Notes: generated by a model not told the origin, from the sequence alone. DNA of 64,000 nt from Alitta virens (GCA_932294295.1 OW028584.1:34791969-34855968); one strand, 5' to 3'. Positions 1 through 12,640 are shown, counted from the first letter of the stretch. Program-made: numbers and translations.

Positions 1-683
1 TTCCCTGTGAGGTAAATCTTATGATTAAAGAACTGGTTAACTGGAGAGTTTGGAGGGCTGTGCCTAAAACCCTGCCTGCCCCTACAGTATTGGACAGTAA
101 CTCTAACAAAAAACGTTCAGCTAGTGCCAATACAAACTACCTCTAGCCTTGCCTAGCTGGTGACAACTAATATTCGTTCATTTTCGTGAACTTAGCTTTA
201 GCTTTAGGTGTTCTGGAAGTATGTGGTAATTCCTCTGTTCTAGATCCAATTTTTTTATAGTTTGCGACTGAATTGAGTATATATAGTTTTGTGCAATATA
301 TACATTTGGTTTCTCACAATATTTTACTATATAGCTAGCCGAGCCTCTGATGCTGCCCTGCCAGTATTAGTCCTCGGTATTTATTGTTTACTGGTAATAT
401 TTATAAATTTAGGCCGCTAATGCTGCCCTGCATCCGGGTTCCATATTCCTTCGGATTTGTACATTCTGGGACCCCAGAATGCTGCACATTCCATTGGAAA
501 TCAAAGATTAGGGATGTATTTTTAAAGTCATCGTTACTAACAACGAAATGATAATGATAATCTTTATTCCCACAATATCAGTCATCATGGACAAACAATC
601 TTAACCTTAAAGTCTGGTTTCAACATTCTACATATTTTGCTTCTTGTTTTACACAACTCCACCAGCAAGTACAAGAGAATGGA
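1..683. other. AT-rich upstream sequence, no gene seen
   Basis: No open frame with recognisable protein similarity and no clear repeat structure were seen in this stretch. It ends at the left terminal inverted repeat of the element that starts at 684. Confidence 0.5.
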
Positions 684-1705
684 CTACTATTTACCAATAG
701 AGGGAGCTCTCAGTAACTGCGCCCCAACAATTGTTAATGACGTAATAAAACAATGGGGTCATTGAGTGCAGTTAATGATGTCATATTTAGATGACGTCAA
801 TACCCCACAATCAGTTGTATACCACATAGAAAAGCCATGTGGTATAGCCTATGTGGTATACATGTGTATACTACATGGCTTACCTTACAAGGATGGGAAA
901 TGTATACCACATACTTCTATGTATGGCAGGCAAATGACAAAAAATCACTTTTTGCAGCTAAGCGCTTCGCCGTTTAAACTAGCGCCGCCGCTTTAAAACA
1001 ATATTCGGAGTCACAATTTTACCACCATTCAAAAGATAAAATTGTCAGCTCCCTAAAAAAGTTTAAATTTTTGAAATCGGACAAGAATTAACGATTCCAG
1101 GAGCAAAAAACGTAACAGAAAGTCAATGATCTGTTCAGTCCACAGATACAAGCTATTGTGTGGCTGTGTTGCTATGGGCAACGTGACAGGAGCGTCATCG
1201 CTTCAGTAATAAATCTAATAATACTGAACAATAAAACATTTTCTATCCAAATCTAGTATAAAAAACAATTCTGACAAGAAATATTTAACAACTGGTGTGT
1301 AAATATCATTTCGTAATTTTTTTTATTAATGTGAAAATGTCCCAGAAAGTTTTGAGGTGATGACGTTGTTGACAGTTATGCAATGCTCTGATTGGTCAAT
1401 GGCAAAAATTAATATTCATGAATTTTTTCTATACTACATGAATGCATAGCCAGACAGCTCAACTAAAAGTGAAAATTGTGGGGTATAAATAAGACCCAAG
1501 TGGATATGTGGTATATTTTTATATTCCCTCACTTGTGGACAGATTGGCTTCAGAATTCACTCGTGGCTAACGCCACTCGTGAATCCTGGCCAATCTGTCC
1601 ACTCGTGGGGAATATAAAAAAATACCACATAACCATTGGGTCTTATTATATTAGACAATGATTTGGGCGCAGTTACTGATAGCTCCCTCTATTGGTAAAT
1701 AGTAG
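684..1705. mobile_element. 1.02-kb non-autonomous inverted-repeat DNA transposon
   Basis: The first 41 bases (684-724, beginning CTACTATTTACCAATAGAGG) are nearly the reverse complement of 1665-1705. Inside lie a short palindrome around 830-885 and a long hairpin (about 1482-1560 against 1570-1650, arms near 80 bp). No transposase frame is present, so it looks like a MITE or deletion derivative. A clean target-site duplication was not found. It ends about 150 bp upstream of the channel start codon, so it may overlap that gene's 5' region. Confidence 0.75.
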
Positions 1706-1854
1706 CCCAGCAAACATATATAGAATCATAATGTCAACATTTATTGCGAAAATATTACTATTGTCAGATATTAATTTTGTCAGATTAATAAAGGGATTGT
1801 TTGTTATTTTCAGATGTGACAAGAAGACAAGCTGTATGGAATTAGCCAGGAAAA

Positions 1855-1917
1855 ATGGGACTGAGAGACGTCCTCGAGAAGTTCGCCAATGGGACTACTA
1901 TGCATGGAGTCCCAAAG
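1855..1917 (+). CDS. Channel exon 1: start codon and His-Gly motif
   Basis: The ATG at 1855 opens a 21-codon segment ending at donor GTAACA (1918). An in-frame TAG at 1843-1845 and the family motif TTMHGVPK support this start. A good acceptor (TTATTTTCAG, ending 1813) suggests the exon begins at 1814 with 41 nt of UTR and that a further non-coding exon lies upstream. The longer open frame overlapping this exon is in another frame and lacks the motif. Confidence 0.85.
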
Positions 1918-4900
1918 GTAACAGAACTGTTGAAACTCTCTTTTTGCACCAGACATAAATCTATAGAACACCTCTAACTTAAGATATCCTACTGCTCAAG
2001 AGGTACTACTGTGATCAGGTTTATGAGTATATTGGGGGATTGGTAAAGTTTCGTCATCACTTTCTGTGCATGCCCATATAAGGTAGTTCTGCAGCCAGTT
2101 TCAGCCGATTTTAGCACATATTGGTTACCACATGTAGCAAAATGCATAAATTAAATAAATATGTTTACATGTAATTTATTTAAAGTCTAATTTTTCCCCA
2201 TTTACAAAAAAAAAAAAAGCAACCAAAAATTTCTGTCCATTTTGTGCTGCTCCATGTTATTTGTGGTAAAATATGACCGACATTTATGATGAGTCCTACT
2301 TAGACAAATGTTCTCAATAATTGCTTATCTGTGACTGTTGACAGTATATAGACAGTGTTTCATTAAAATGCATCCAGTGTAGGTGTTTTGCAGTCACATT
2401 GCACATTGTAACCTTGGTACAACCACGAGCACAACAGCCTAAAAAACAAGGCATATGGCAAGGGTGACCATTATGCCCTGGATTATGTCTCAGTCCTGGA
2501 GTAAAAACCATCAATTCAGCATGACTTGTATTACGTTTTATTTTGGAAAAAAATGTCATAAATGTTTCAAATTGATATTTAATATAAGTAGGTTGGTGGG
2601 TTGTTTTGACTATACAACGCACAAACCATTGTTTAAAGTTCAGTGATTTATCAAGTAAAGTTCACCGTACATTGGTACATTGTATTGCAAGGAGTTGAAG
2701 GATATGCTAGCCAGCAAGCATGGCCCTCAGAGTCAAGTATACCGTGAGTAATTCATGTTTCTGAATGCCACAACGTTAAGTACTTCAGAGTATCTAGTCA
2801 GTACCATGTACTTTATATTTTTAGCAGCACCAGTGACTAAATCTTGGCAGGGGCCTAGCTCAGAGGTAGCGCTCTGGGCTTCCATTATCGGTTGAGCCTA
2901 AGTTGGATGGCTGTTTCCTCCTTTGTCTTATTGCCATGGTCTCTGCCTGTCCTAATTAGCCCAACTGGTGCAGAAATACAGGACATAAAGCCTTAATCAC
3001 ACACACACACACACAGTGACTAAATCTTGAAAATTAGCCTAGAAAAAAATACATACTTATTTCTCTGCAGACTGGTAACAATTGCAATTAACATGCAACA
3101 TGCATCCTGGATTTATTGTCTTATTTTGATGTTACACTGAAAGTCTTGAGTATCATTTTAGCCAAACAGCTAACATTTGAGACATTTTGACTATTAATAG
3201 AACTAGGATGACAGCACTCCCCCCCCCCCCACCCTGCCCCATGTAGTTTTATTGACTAGTCAAAACCATGTCACTACACAGGACATTGACCAAAGGATGA
3301 CAAAATAGTTGGTTACATTAAAGCCCTACATTAGGTGGCTAAGGTGTTCAAAGATTATTGTATATCCTTATTCGTACAGAGCCCTATGTAATCCGCACCT
3401 TCAATTCACTTCATTATTACCATGTATTTGATAAAAATCAGATGAATAGAGAGGGTCACATCATAACCAAGTTGTGTGCTAATATTTCCATATTCTAGAA
3501 AAACCAAAATATAAATCCACCTTCTTATAAATAAAGGGTGTATAGTGTTATCTTTATTATTTAATAAATTACATTATAATCGTGATCTTCTAATTTCAGG
3601 TGATAAACTCTCGATCGACAATCGCCCGCCTCTTTTGGTCGGTCGTGTGCATGGCGGCGGTCGCCATGTTCTGTATGCAGATGTCGGAGGTCCTCCAGAG
3701 GTACTTCTCGTACCCGAAGAAAGTGACTGTCGAAGTCGTCCCAACGCAAGTTCCGTTCCCTGCCATATCCATGTGCAACATGCGTAACATGGATGTATAC
3801 GTCTTAAACACCCTCAATCGAAAGTTCTTGGAGGATCATAATCCGATCAACCATATCAATAATTCTGATAATGCCTTCGTTCGTGAGTATATGAAACTGT
3901 CCGCAAAGTATGGCCCGTTATGGTACAAGTACCAGGGCAAATATCCACTTGTTTTTCAAGAAGTTTTCTCACGGACTACATACTCCGCCAACATCCCTGA
4001 GCACATAGTATCATCTGCTGCGGTGCAGTTAAACGAGTTTGTGGTTAACTGTTATTTTGGCGAGTACCACTGCAACACGTCGAGTGATTTTACCTTGTTC
4101 TTTGATCCTTACTACTTCAACTGTTTCACTTATGACACGCCGGACCCTGACCAAGCTGCATTATCAGAAGGGATAGAAAACGGCTGGTCGAGTATTCTTT
4201 ATTCGGGAAGTGGTATTCTTGATCGAAATAAGGATATACGAGTTCTTCCAGGATTACATGAGTCGCGAAGTGCAGTTTCCGCAAATGAGGGAGTAAGAGT
4301 GGTCATCCATCCTCCTGGGACAATACCGTTTCCTTTTACTGAAGGATTTGATGTACCCCCTGGTTTTTCAGCGTCATTTGGTATCAGACCTCGTAGGATT
4401 AAACGTATCGGTCCACCACACGGAAACTGTACGACGTCTAATCCATTTGGAGACAGCTCCACTAGGTACCGCGTCATGTCGTGCCAAAAGATGTGTCTCC
4501 AGCGGTATATAATCAATTCTTGCGGATGTAGAGATAAAACCTTGCCAGACGTTCCAGAACTGAAAGCTCCACCGTGTAGAAACGCTGAAGACTTCCCCGA
4601 TATTTGCATGATTGAAGCGTCGGACGAGTGCTTAGAGAAATTCTTTCATTTATACGAGCGCATTCAGTGTATACGATCCACCAAAGACTGGTTGACAAAA
4701 AACTCCAGCATTATGTCCAATTGTAGCTGCTTTCCTCCATGTGATGAGATTTTTTACGATGTTTCTTACAGTTTATCCAAATGGCCCGCGTCAGGTTATG
4801 AGGGTGACGCGGCCTACTTTGATATTTTCTATATTGAAGGATTCAGGGAGAGGTTTCTTAATACGCCAAAATACAACATGGTTATGAATTACTTTCATGA

Positions 4901-5297
4901 GGACAATCGCGAAAACACAATGCAGGATTTCGCTCGCTTGAATGTGTATATAGCCGACAGTAATGTTATTATCACACAAGAAATGGAGGATTATACTACC
5001 ACCCAGTTAGTCTCAGATATAGGAGGTCAGCTGGGTTTATGGATTGGGATATCTATCATAACTTTAGCTGAGGTTTTGGAACTGTTTTGTGACACTTGTC
5101 GCATGGTGTTCAGCAAACGCAGGATCATGGCTCGGCGCAAGGACCAGGATCGGTACAGATCGCATTCTGGAATCGCTGGACTTGTACCGATTAAAAAGAC
5201 TAACTGTAATAACATCTTCATGTCTCCGCTTGACCGCTCTGAGACGCATTCGATGATCTTGAGACGACAGAATGGAGACTCGTCGACCATCAGATAG
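1855..5297 (+). CDS. DEG/ENaC/ASIC-family cation channel (two coding exons)
   Basis: Exons 1855-1917 and 3600-5297 join in phase 0 into a 586-residue protein. Members of this family are trimeric, amiloride-sensitive, sodium-selective channels of the plasma membrane, with two membrane spans and a large Cys-rich extracellular loop. Seen here: the His-Gly gating motif (H17-G18), TM1 at about residues 32-50 just after LFW, the FPAISMCN motif after TM1, the PPGF segment, the Cys-rich block CQKMCLQRYIINSCGC, and pre-TM2/TM2 GGQLGLWIGIS with the G-x-S selectivity filter at 504-506 followed by TLAEVLEL. Length is normal for the family (about 500-650). N and C termini are short and cytosolic. Whether it is gated by protons, peptides or bile acids cannot be read from sequence. 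The family call is firm, the subfamily is not. Confidence 0.93.
1950..2235 (+). repeat. Dispersed repeat, copy 1 (second copy at 56600-57125)
   Basis: The segment from AATCTATAGAACACCTCT through CTACTGCTCAAGAGGTAC to the A-rich end near 2225 recurs in the same orientation at 56600-57125. The second copy carries a SINE-like insertion. No coding capacity is evident; it lies in the channel gene's intron. Confidence 0.75.
2236..3599 (+). other. Remainder of channel intron 1918-3599
   Basis: Apart from the SINE at 2847-3013 and a C-rich tract near 3219-3230, this is AT-rich intron sequence with no feature seen. The 3' splice site is at 3598-3599. Confidence 0.6.
2847..3013 (+). mobile_element. 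tRNA-derived SINE, copy 1, with 16-bp target duplication
   Basis: The head carries a Pol III box A-like CTAGCTCAGAGGTAGCG, and the 3' end is a CA dinucleotide tail. A perfect 16-bp direct repeat CAGTGACTAAATCTTG flanks it (2831-2846 and 3014-3029), the mark of retroposition. This copy has lost much of the box B region compared with the copies near 36175 and 63634. Confidence 0.88.
3600..5297 (+). CDS. Channel exon 2: TM1, extracellular domain, TM2, C-tail
   Basis: The acceptor TTCTAATTTCAG ends at 3599, and the exon begins GTG ATA AAC in phase 0, joining the Lys of exon 1. It encodes 565 residues and stops at TAG 5295-5297. Nearly the whole channel lies on one exon. The sequence is clearly more GC-rich than the flanking DNA. 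Confidence 0.92.
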   Translation: MINSRSTIARLFWSVVCMAAVAMFCMQMSEVLQRYFSYPKKVTVEVVPTQVPFPAISMCNMRNMDVYVLNTLNRKFLEDHNPINHINNSDNAFVREYMKLSAKYGPLWYKYQGKYPLVFQEVFSRTTYSANIPEHIVSSAAVQLNEFVVNCYFGEYHCNTSSDFTLFFDPYYFNCFTYDTPDPDQAALSEGIENGWSSILYSGSGILDRNKDIRVLPGLHESRSAVSANEGVRVVIHPPGTIPFPFTEGFDVPPGFSASFGIRPRRIKRIGPPHGNCTTSNPFGDSSTRYRVMSCQKMCLQRYIINSCGCRDKTLPDVPELKAPPCRNAEDFPDICMIEASDECLEKFFHLYERIQCIRSTKDWLTKNSSIMSNCSCFPPCDEIFYDVSYSLSKWPASGYEGDAAYFDIFYIEGFRERFLNTPKYNMVMNYFHEDNRENTMQDFARLNVYIADSNVIITQEMEDYTTTQLVSDIGGQLGLWIGISIITLAEVLELFCDTCRMVFSKRRIMARRKDQDRYRSHSGIAGLVPIKKTNCNNIFMSPLDRSETHSMILRRQNGDSSTIR

Positions 5298-6608
5298 CGG
5301 GACGGGACTCTTCCGGGTACACTGCATATGAAACCATCATACCCCTCTCACGTTGATGAACAACGTCATTACATCTCTGTTTTATGACCCTCATATCATC
5401 CCTACTCTTTAACCACATCACTTTGAATCGCTTGTTTCTGATAGTCCAAGAAGGCCAGCAGATAAATAGTGAGAGAGAATTTCCAAATGTTTCTGTGACT
5501 TTTTTGGGGGCTGAATTAGGTTAATCACCTCCATTAGATTTGTCAATATACCTGAAATTATTTTCAAATATTCTTGAAAAAGAGAAGTTCTCGATCTGTC
5601 TGTATTGTGAAACTGTAAAATTCAAGTCATATAATTGATCATGTCCATGACATAAATAATCCTTTTCAAATTGCAAAGGAATAAAAAAAGTCCCATATAC
5701 AACAAGTCTAAGCGATGAAACGTGTCTTGAAAAGGTGTTCAACAAGGGTCATAAATTGGTCCCATGAAAGCAGTTTTAAAAATTATGCTTTACAGTGGTA
5801 CTTTCAATGAAACAGTGGTTGAAAGTGGTGTGTCTTCAGGGTTTCCTTACTAACATTTCATAAATGCATGTTTTGTTTTTAGGCAATGACATCCACTTTA
5901 GAACCTTTCTGACTGAATAATAAACACTAAACCTTTTCTGAATAAATATTCACTGACTTTTTAAATGCAACAGTTTGCATGTAATGATCTATGGAGTGTT
6001 AAATACACTTTTTTCATAGTGGCAGTAAACAAAATGTTAACATCACAGAGGAGCCTGGAAAGTTGGAGTTCTTTCGAAAGATCCACCAGGTGTCGCTTTG
6101 ATCCATTTACTGCCCTATCCCCCTAGTGTTAATAACATAAACCACCATAGGCAGTTGGCTTTCTATTTCTTTGTAGTGCCTACAATGTAACATTGTATAT
6201 AGTCAACATCAGTCATTAATATCTGACATGATCATTAATAACTGACATGATAAATAACTGACATGCTATTACATGTAATTAGTGCCTGTATGAAAATAGT
6301 GATTAATGTAACTGCTGAGAGCCAATTAATAACATTATCATTGAATTATTAATGTACTCAAGTTATACAGTAGTACTTAAGTTAAGCCATTGTTAAATGT
6401 GATTAAAATAGTTTCACGCCTTAATGTACAAATGTGGTGTTAATGTAAACATCGTAATCGGCCATTTTACCAACATGGCCGCATTGGATTAATGTTATTT
6501 TAATGTTATGGGTTGATTAGATACTGCAGTTCACCTATTTAATATTTCCTCGACTTAACACAACTGCTTTTTCTAACAATTCAATAGTGTAGTAAGCGTT
6601 ACAGACTT
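5298..6608 (+). other. Channel 3' flank with candidate poly(A) signals
   Basis: This is AT-rich and non-coding. AATAAA hexamers at 5919-5924 and 5941-5946 lie about 620-650 nt past the stop codon and are reasonable poly(A) signal candidates. Nothing else was seen. Confidence 0.4.
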
Positions 6609-6852
6609 AGTGCAGCATAGTGGACCCAAATTTATGCCCATATTTGGCGACCATGAATTCTGGTACGAAATAAGAATACAATTTTTGCAGATTAGTGGGG
6701 TTTGCTGCCCCCCAAGAAAAAGTAAAAAATAAACAATAATAAACTGCATTCTTGCCATGAAAATGATCATGTTTGTGACGTCACACATTGAAATCAAGCA
6801 TTTGACAGGCTTGCCAAATATGGTCATAAATTTGGGTCCACTATACTGCACT
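6609..6852. mobile_element. MITE, family CAGTATAGTGGACC, copy 1
   Basis: The ends are inverted repeats of about 28 bp: AGTGCAG-ATAGTGGACCCAAATTTATG on the left and its complement ending CTATACTGCACT on the right. A diverged second copy lies at 61338-61664. No transposase is present. The CAG-type ends suggest a Tc1/mariner or pogo-group MITE. Confidence 0.8.
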
Positions 6853-8210
6853 TTTTCCAGTGTTACAATGTTAAAATTAGACAATTATGTTATTTGACTA
6901 TTCTCTTACTTTCTACACTGTTTTCTAGTCCAATTTATGATATAATAAGTTTCTATTTTGAAAATAACTGAAATTGAGAACCAAAGTTTTTGTATACTAA
7001 GGTATGCATTTAGTTCATAATTAAGTTATTGAATTAGTTGGATATTGAGTTTTAAATTTAGATACATATTAAAAATTTAGATTTCTAAGTTCTGATTTCA
7101 ATTTACATTTTATGACACTTTTAAAATTAACAAAATCAGGTGTCATTTTAGATATTTCAAGTAATATTTTATTGTTGAACCAGATTCTATTATGACCTTG
7201 TATCAATATATTTAAGTTTACTGTACTGATATATTTCCGTTACATTTATACGAATAAGACTACTATACCTACCTGTAGTGTTACTAACATATTATCAATT
7301 GCTTTTAGAAGCTTTTAAATTTTTTAATTTCCCTTAAAACTTCCTATCATCCACACTTCATCTTCATGAATCTACCATTCTATCTGTACCTGTGAAGAGT
7401 CAAAAAAAAAAAGTTTTATACGAATGCAAACAGTTTGTATATATGTTAGTTTACATAATACCATGGGCTGATGATGCTGTATGATGCCTGAAATGTTTGT
7501 TGTTATCACTGATGATGTGCATAGAAAATTATATGACAAATATGTGTGTGATGAAGAAACAAACTTTGATTGCAATATGAGAAACACAATTAAATATGGC
7601 TAATATTAGGATGGTCATACACACCAAGTGATATTGCAAAGGGGCAACTAAATGTTAAATTGGGGTAAATACCCTATGATTATCAGGTGGTGGGTAAAGC
7701 TAGAATATGCTGATGGTAACATATTCTAAAAAAATACAAATATTTTCATGGTATTGTTTTAAAAATGTATACTAAAGTCTCCAAAATATATAATTGGGAT
7801 TTTGAATTAGTAAAAAGCTTAAAATTCAACTTATTGATTAAATTGGAAAATGACCCAAAATTCTCCAATATAATATATTATCTAGCATCAAGTTTTTTCA
7901 AAAAGGGTTTCAGTAATATTCGAGGAAAGTATAAAATTCACCCCACACTGGTTCTACTCACACACTACACAGCTCTGTATCAATTAGTTGTTTCATAGTC
8001 AATTATTAAACTGTTGAACGGCCATAGCAATTACAATTATGGCCCCATTGTTCATTGCATGTAAATAAAGCGATGTACAAATCATGTACATGTAAATTTA
8101 CAATATATTAAGCGTGATAAATTTGTATTGAAAACCAAGAATTGTGTTTGTGTTTGATTAAATAAAATTACGGAAAAAGACACCCAGACAGACGAGATCC
8201 AGACAATCCA
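6853..8210. other. AT-rich intergenic DNA
   Basis: No gene or repeat was recognised. The short open frame near 7765-7998 is AT-biased and resembles no family I know. Confidence 0.5.
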
Positions 8211-8295
8211 GATGACGTCACGTGAATACAGGACTCCCATTGGCTACTTAAGGCATTCGCTCAGCCAATGGGAGTACTCGATTCACATGACGTCC
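8211..8295. promoter_or_regulatory. Palindrome with paired CRE and CCAAT motifs
   Basis: The two arms of this 85-bp inverted repeat each carry a TGACGT core (left GATGACGTCACGTG, right CATGACGTC) and a CCAAT motif (left CCCATTGGCT, right AGCCAATGGG). It lies between the channel gene and the vWA gene. It could be a compact bidirectional regulatory element or a small hairpin MITE that carries such motifs; sequence alone does not decide. Confidence 0.4.
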
Positions 8296-10240
8296 TCTAT
8301 AGGAGTTTAGTAGTTTCCAAGTTAGTGTAATCTGCTGTAATTGAGGTCCAGCACTTAAAACACTAATTTAAACTGCACTGATTCAACTATTTAGCTATTT
8401 CAATAACAGGAAGTTTATAATGCACTATTCTCAGACATTCATTTTTCAGTGACAGCAAACTGTTATCAGTGAAAATAATCTGACATATTAATTTTATGTC
8501 TAACTTTGATTTTATTGTTTTATTTTAATTATTATTGTTTATTGTTTTATCTGTTATTTTATAATCGACTAATAGCTATGACCTAATGCTTATTGTTTTT
8601 ACCACATCGATTCAAATATATTTTTATCGTATCTTATCTTAATAGGCCTACACACATCATTTGATATTGGTCCTATCTAAGATATAGCACACAATTTTCG
8701 ATAAAGTGTTAACAAATGGTTGTCCAAATTACTAGTGTACTAGGGGGTGATACGGGATCATGGTATGCATTTCATACCACATAGTCCAGTAGAATCATTG
8801 GTGAACGGTAACATGGAGTATGGCAGCTATTTTTTTGGTTGATATTGGGTAATTTGATGGTGCTGATTCCAAATCTGACGGGTGCCAGTTTGGCATCCTT
8901 GAGAACTTTTATATTCACAAAAACAGTTTCCACGGTAACAATGAATTGCATTTTCAATATTCAACAGAAAATGTGAATTAGCAAGATTGCTATAATCCAT
9001 AGCTACAACTAATGTTATAAAATCAATAGCCAGAGATATAGGATTGCAAATACTGAAAAGACAATGGAGGTCAAAGGTCAAGGACACTGATGGAATCATA
9101 CCAAATATGGATATTACTCCAATTTTCTGTCATTTCAAGGATAACCTATGTCACAGTATTCAACATTTTAATTTGTTAACCCACCCCCCCCCCTGGATCC
9201 GCCCCTGCATACATGACCAAATAAGGAAGCTCAAGACGTTGCTATTTGTTTGACAGCCTATAGTCAGTTTAATGACTTTTTATTTAGAGTGTACAAATGT
9301 GCTACTTTCTGACAAAATTTAATGTCAGGAGTTTTTGGTCTACAGTAATGATAGTGGGGTACTTTTTAAGTTTTTTGTCTTCTCATTGTCAAAATCTCTT
9401 AACAATAGGAGATAACATCCCTAATATTAATTATAATCCAAGCATTTCATCGCGATACCAGCATATTTTCAATACCTCAGCACTAGAAAATGCTACTGTA
9501 TAAAAATTCACGATCAGTGGTAGACCAAAAATATCTGCAGAATGAAAATTTATAGTACCAGCGTCAAAACAACAAATGGCTGTAAGGTTTTATGCTGGTA
9601 CACTCTTTGTATCAAGGACTCTATGCTGTAACTTGATACGTCCGCCATCTTTATTGTATAAAGTAGAAAATTCAGTATTAAAAACTAGAGAAACTACAGC
9701 CAATTTTTGTTCTACCCAGGCCTATTAATTTGGTTTTCATAAAAGGTGATCCTAAAATTGAATCATATCAGATTAAAATAGCCTAATTCTCACTCTTTTT
9801 AATTTTTTTTATTTTTGCATTAAAATAGGAAATTAATCATTAACGTTTATGAGGCGAGTTGCGAAGCTCATTAATTATTCCTGGATTTTTTTTAAATTTT
9901 TAACACTGATCATTCTTATTGCGTAAGAAAAATAAATTAATATCCCAGTATATCTGAAATTATTGTATGCATTACCAAATTAGGCAGATTGTGAATGAAG
10001 TCACAAAATGAAGAAACCATATCCTAGCAACTACTAATACTATTTTATTTATAGCACCAAATTAAGCTTAATAAGTAAATCTTTAGTGCAAGTATTCTTT
10101 AAATTATCCATTTTTATGATATCATATATAACAAATGTATAAGTAATGACTAAAGCCCGAAAAAATCTCTAGAATTATCTAGATAGGGGCTGCATGGCTT
10201 GAAGTGGGGGGGGGGGGGGGTGCTGCATAAGCCATGTGAG
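8296..10240. other. AT-rich intergenic DNA with poly-C and poly-G tracts
   Basis: A C-rich segment at 9181-9213 (CCCTGGATCCGCCCCTG) resembles the end of the poly-G hAT-like MITEs seen elsewhere in the window and may be a fragment of one. A run of Gs lies at 10206-10220. No gene was recognised. Confidence 0.5.
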
Positions 10241-10353
10241 TATATATATACCCGCCACATTTTTGATCTTGGGAGAGCTTTAGACTGTTGACAGGCAACT
10301 CATGAAGCTAGAGTGAGGATAGCACATTACAGCGGTGCTAAGCCCGGATTCCA
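10241..10353 (+). promoter_or_regulatory. Candidate TATA promoter and 5' UTR exon of the vWA gene
   Basis: TATATATATA at 10241-10250 is followed about 30-40 nt later by less AT-biased sequence, and at 10354 by the strong donor GTGAGTA. The acceptor ATTCATCTAAG ending at 12999 lies 2 nt before the start codon at 13002, so splicing 10353 to 13000 would make a short non-coding first exon. This is inference from signal spacing; the start site is a guess near 10271-10285. Confidence 0.45.
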
Positions 10354-12541
10354 GTGAGTACTTTTTGCAATTTACTTTAATCTAAATTTGTTTTATGTGC
10401 TTATCTTTTACTCGTCTCTTGGTTGTACACTATACAAGTTAAAGTATGTAACATTATGCGATTTATTAATTAATTAAAATTATTTTATTAGATATGTGAA
10501 CAATTTCAGCAAAGCTGTTTTACAAATATTTATTGTATGTACTTCGCAGATTTATAAATAAAATCAATTAAAACGCATAATATCAATAGAGAATTACATA
10601 GAATAAAGCTAAATTAAAAAGACTGAATCATATTTGAATAATTGACTTTAAACAAAGATAGATCAAAAATATTTTGTAGCACCCTTAAATTCATAACTGA
10701 TTTCAGTACCCATACATAGACGTTTAGACTGGCAAGAGTTATTAATAATTGGGATTAAAAGATTCCTATCATTATTATTTCACATTCCATATTAGGGCAT
10801 GAAGCCAGCCCACGAATCATTTATTACAATTCTTGCGGCATAATTTGCGTGATATATTCTATATTAAATATTGAAAATACTTAAAAAAAAAAAGAAGATT
10901 ATTATATAATAGTACCATTGTAAAAACATAACACAAGTAGGCCTAATATATAAATTGAAGGCCTAATATAAATTGAGCAGAATAGAGTTCATTTCAATTT
11001 CAATATCTTTGGTCCTAAGTTAATAGTTTTTAGCTTATTTTTTTTTTAATTTTGATGAACTTATTCACAATTTGATTTTCATGTCATATTGCTCAGGCGT
11101 GTGTAAACTTTTGGACATGACTGTAATTAAATTTGTACAGCGATTGCATCAGAAATTATGATTTCAGCTGACTGGCACTTTAAATAAGCTTTAAAATCTT
11201 CAGCTAGCTTTTTCAGAGGCGAGGTGCAATTTATTTATTTATTCAATTATATTTTACATGGGTTGCATCATCAGCACAGCTGTTAGATATCCCATTAAAA
11301 CAATTTATCAATTAGTACAATATACAACAAAAGGCATTCATAAAAACTAGAGTAAATAAAAGTATGATTCATAAAATAATTAAACTAAAATGTGACGTTT
11401 CAAGGCATAATTAAAATCATTCAAATTATTGACATCCTTTAAACCTGATGGCAATCAATGACTGCAAAAGCCAGTTATTTCTTTACCAAGCATCGAATTA
11501 ATTTTAATCTGATTTAAAAAAAGGTTTATTACAAACAAAGTCAATCTTACTAAAGTTGGAATTAGATGTTTAACGTAATTCATATATCATGGGGTTTTAA
11601 AACAATTACTGCAATATTACATTTAAATTATTACAATATTACATTCATCAATATGTTAACTGTTTGATTGATTGTACATTTTTTGAGATTGTTAAATGTT
11701 TGATTGATTGTACATTTTTTGATTGATTGACTGACTGACTTATAGATTGATTGATTGACATTTATCCCATATGCAAATTTATATTAGAATATATATTTAG
11801 CATCGATTGAATCTGGACAAAATCTTTATGAACATTGTCTGTAAACTGATGATTTTTCTAATATTTTCATAAACTCAGGACAAAATTCATCAATTAATTT
11901 AATAGATTTCTGTAAACAATATCACTAAAATGCTAGGTAATATAATGAAAATATTGCTGAAATTTGTTAAAAACACAATTTACACATAGTATAGCTTTGG
12001 ACACCCTCATCACTCCACTCCAATTATATATTTATAGTCTTTGTTTAAGGGATATATCGCATAACTTGCAAGTCATTAAATTCGTTCACACAAAGACTCC
12101 TCAGACATAAAAGCCCTAAGTTCAGGAATGTTTAACAATAGAATCAAACAATGAACAAACAATGGCCATTGTTAGGTTAAACATTTGCAATATATAAATA
12201 AATGGTTGAGATTTATGCCCCTATATATTATGAATGACAAGTGCACTGCAGATAATTCAAAACGCCCTTGAAAACATACCAGCATAATTCAGACAAAAAA
12301 GTATATCGTTAAAATCAACAAAATTGCATCTCACCCCCACATTGAACGATGCAGCAATTTCAGTCATCAGTGGTACAGGTATTCCGAGATATTTACACTT
12401 GAAAAAAATCAATTTCACAATTTGGATCAGGAACCATATAGTAATGGTAGATCTAAAAAAATCCTGATTAATTTAGGCACTTTGTTGATCAGTAAATCAA
12501 TCTACCAACCAACCAATCAATAAATCAATCAATCAATCATA
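10354..12541 (+). other. Putative first intron, AT-rich with simple repeats
   Basis: The stretch contains TTGATTGATTGAC-type repeats near 11690-11760 and AATC repeats from about 12490. No gene was seen. Confidence 0.5.
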
Positions 12542-12640
12542 GGGCACAGAGTGACGATATTTCTTGCTGTTATTTGGGTTTCTTCTGTTTATTCATTCAA
12601 TTATTTAACATCTTGCTGAAATATCAACATATCTATCTCT
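12542..12640 (+). repeat. Decayed copy 1 of the signal-peptide exon
   Basis: GCACAGAG-GATATTTCTTGCTG and TTTGGGTTTCTTCTGTT align with the start of coding exon 1 (from 13005), but the start codon and frame are lost. A second relic lies at 12841-12935, making three tandem copies of the signal-peptide region. Confidence 0.6.

Noticed and set aside
4199..4609. 136-codon minus-strand frame and several others over 3600-5300
   Set aside because: Shadows of the DEG/ENaC exon on the opposite strand, with no motif of their own.
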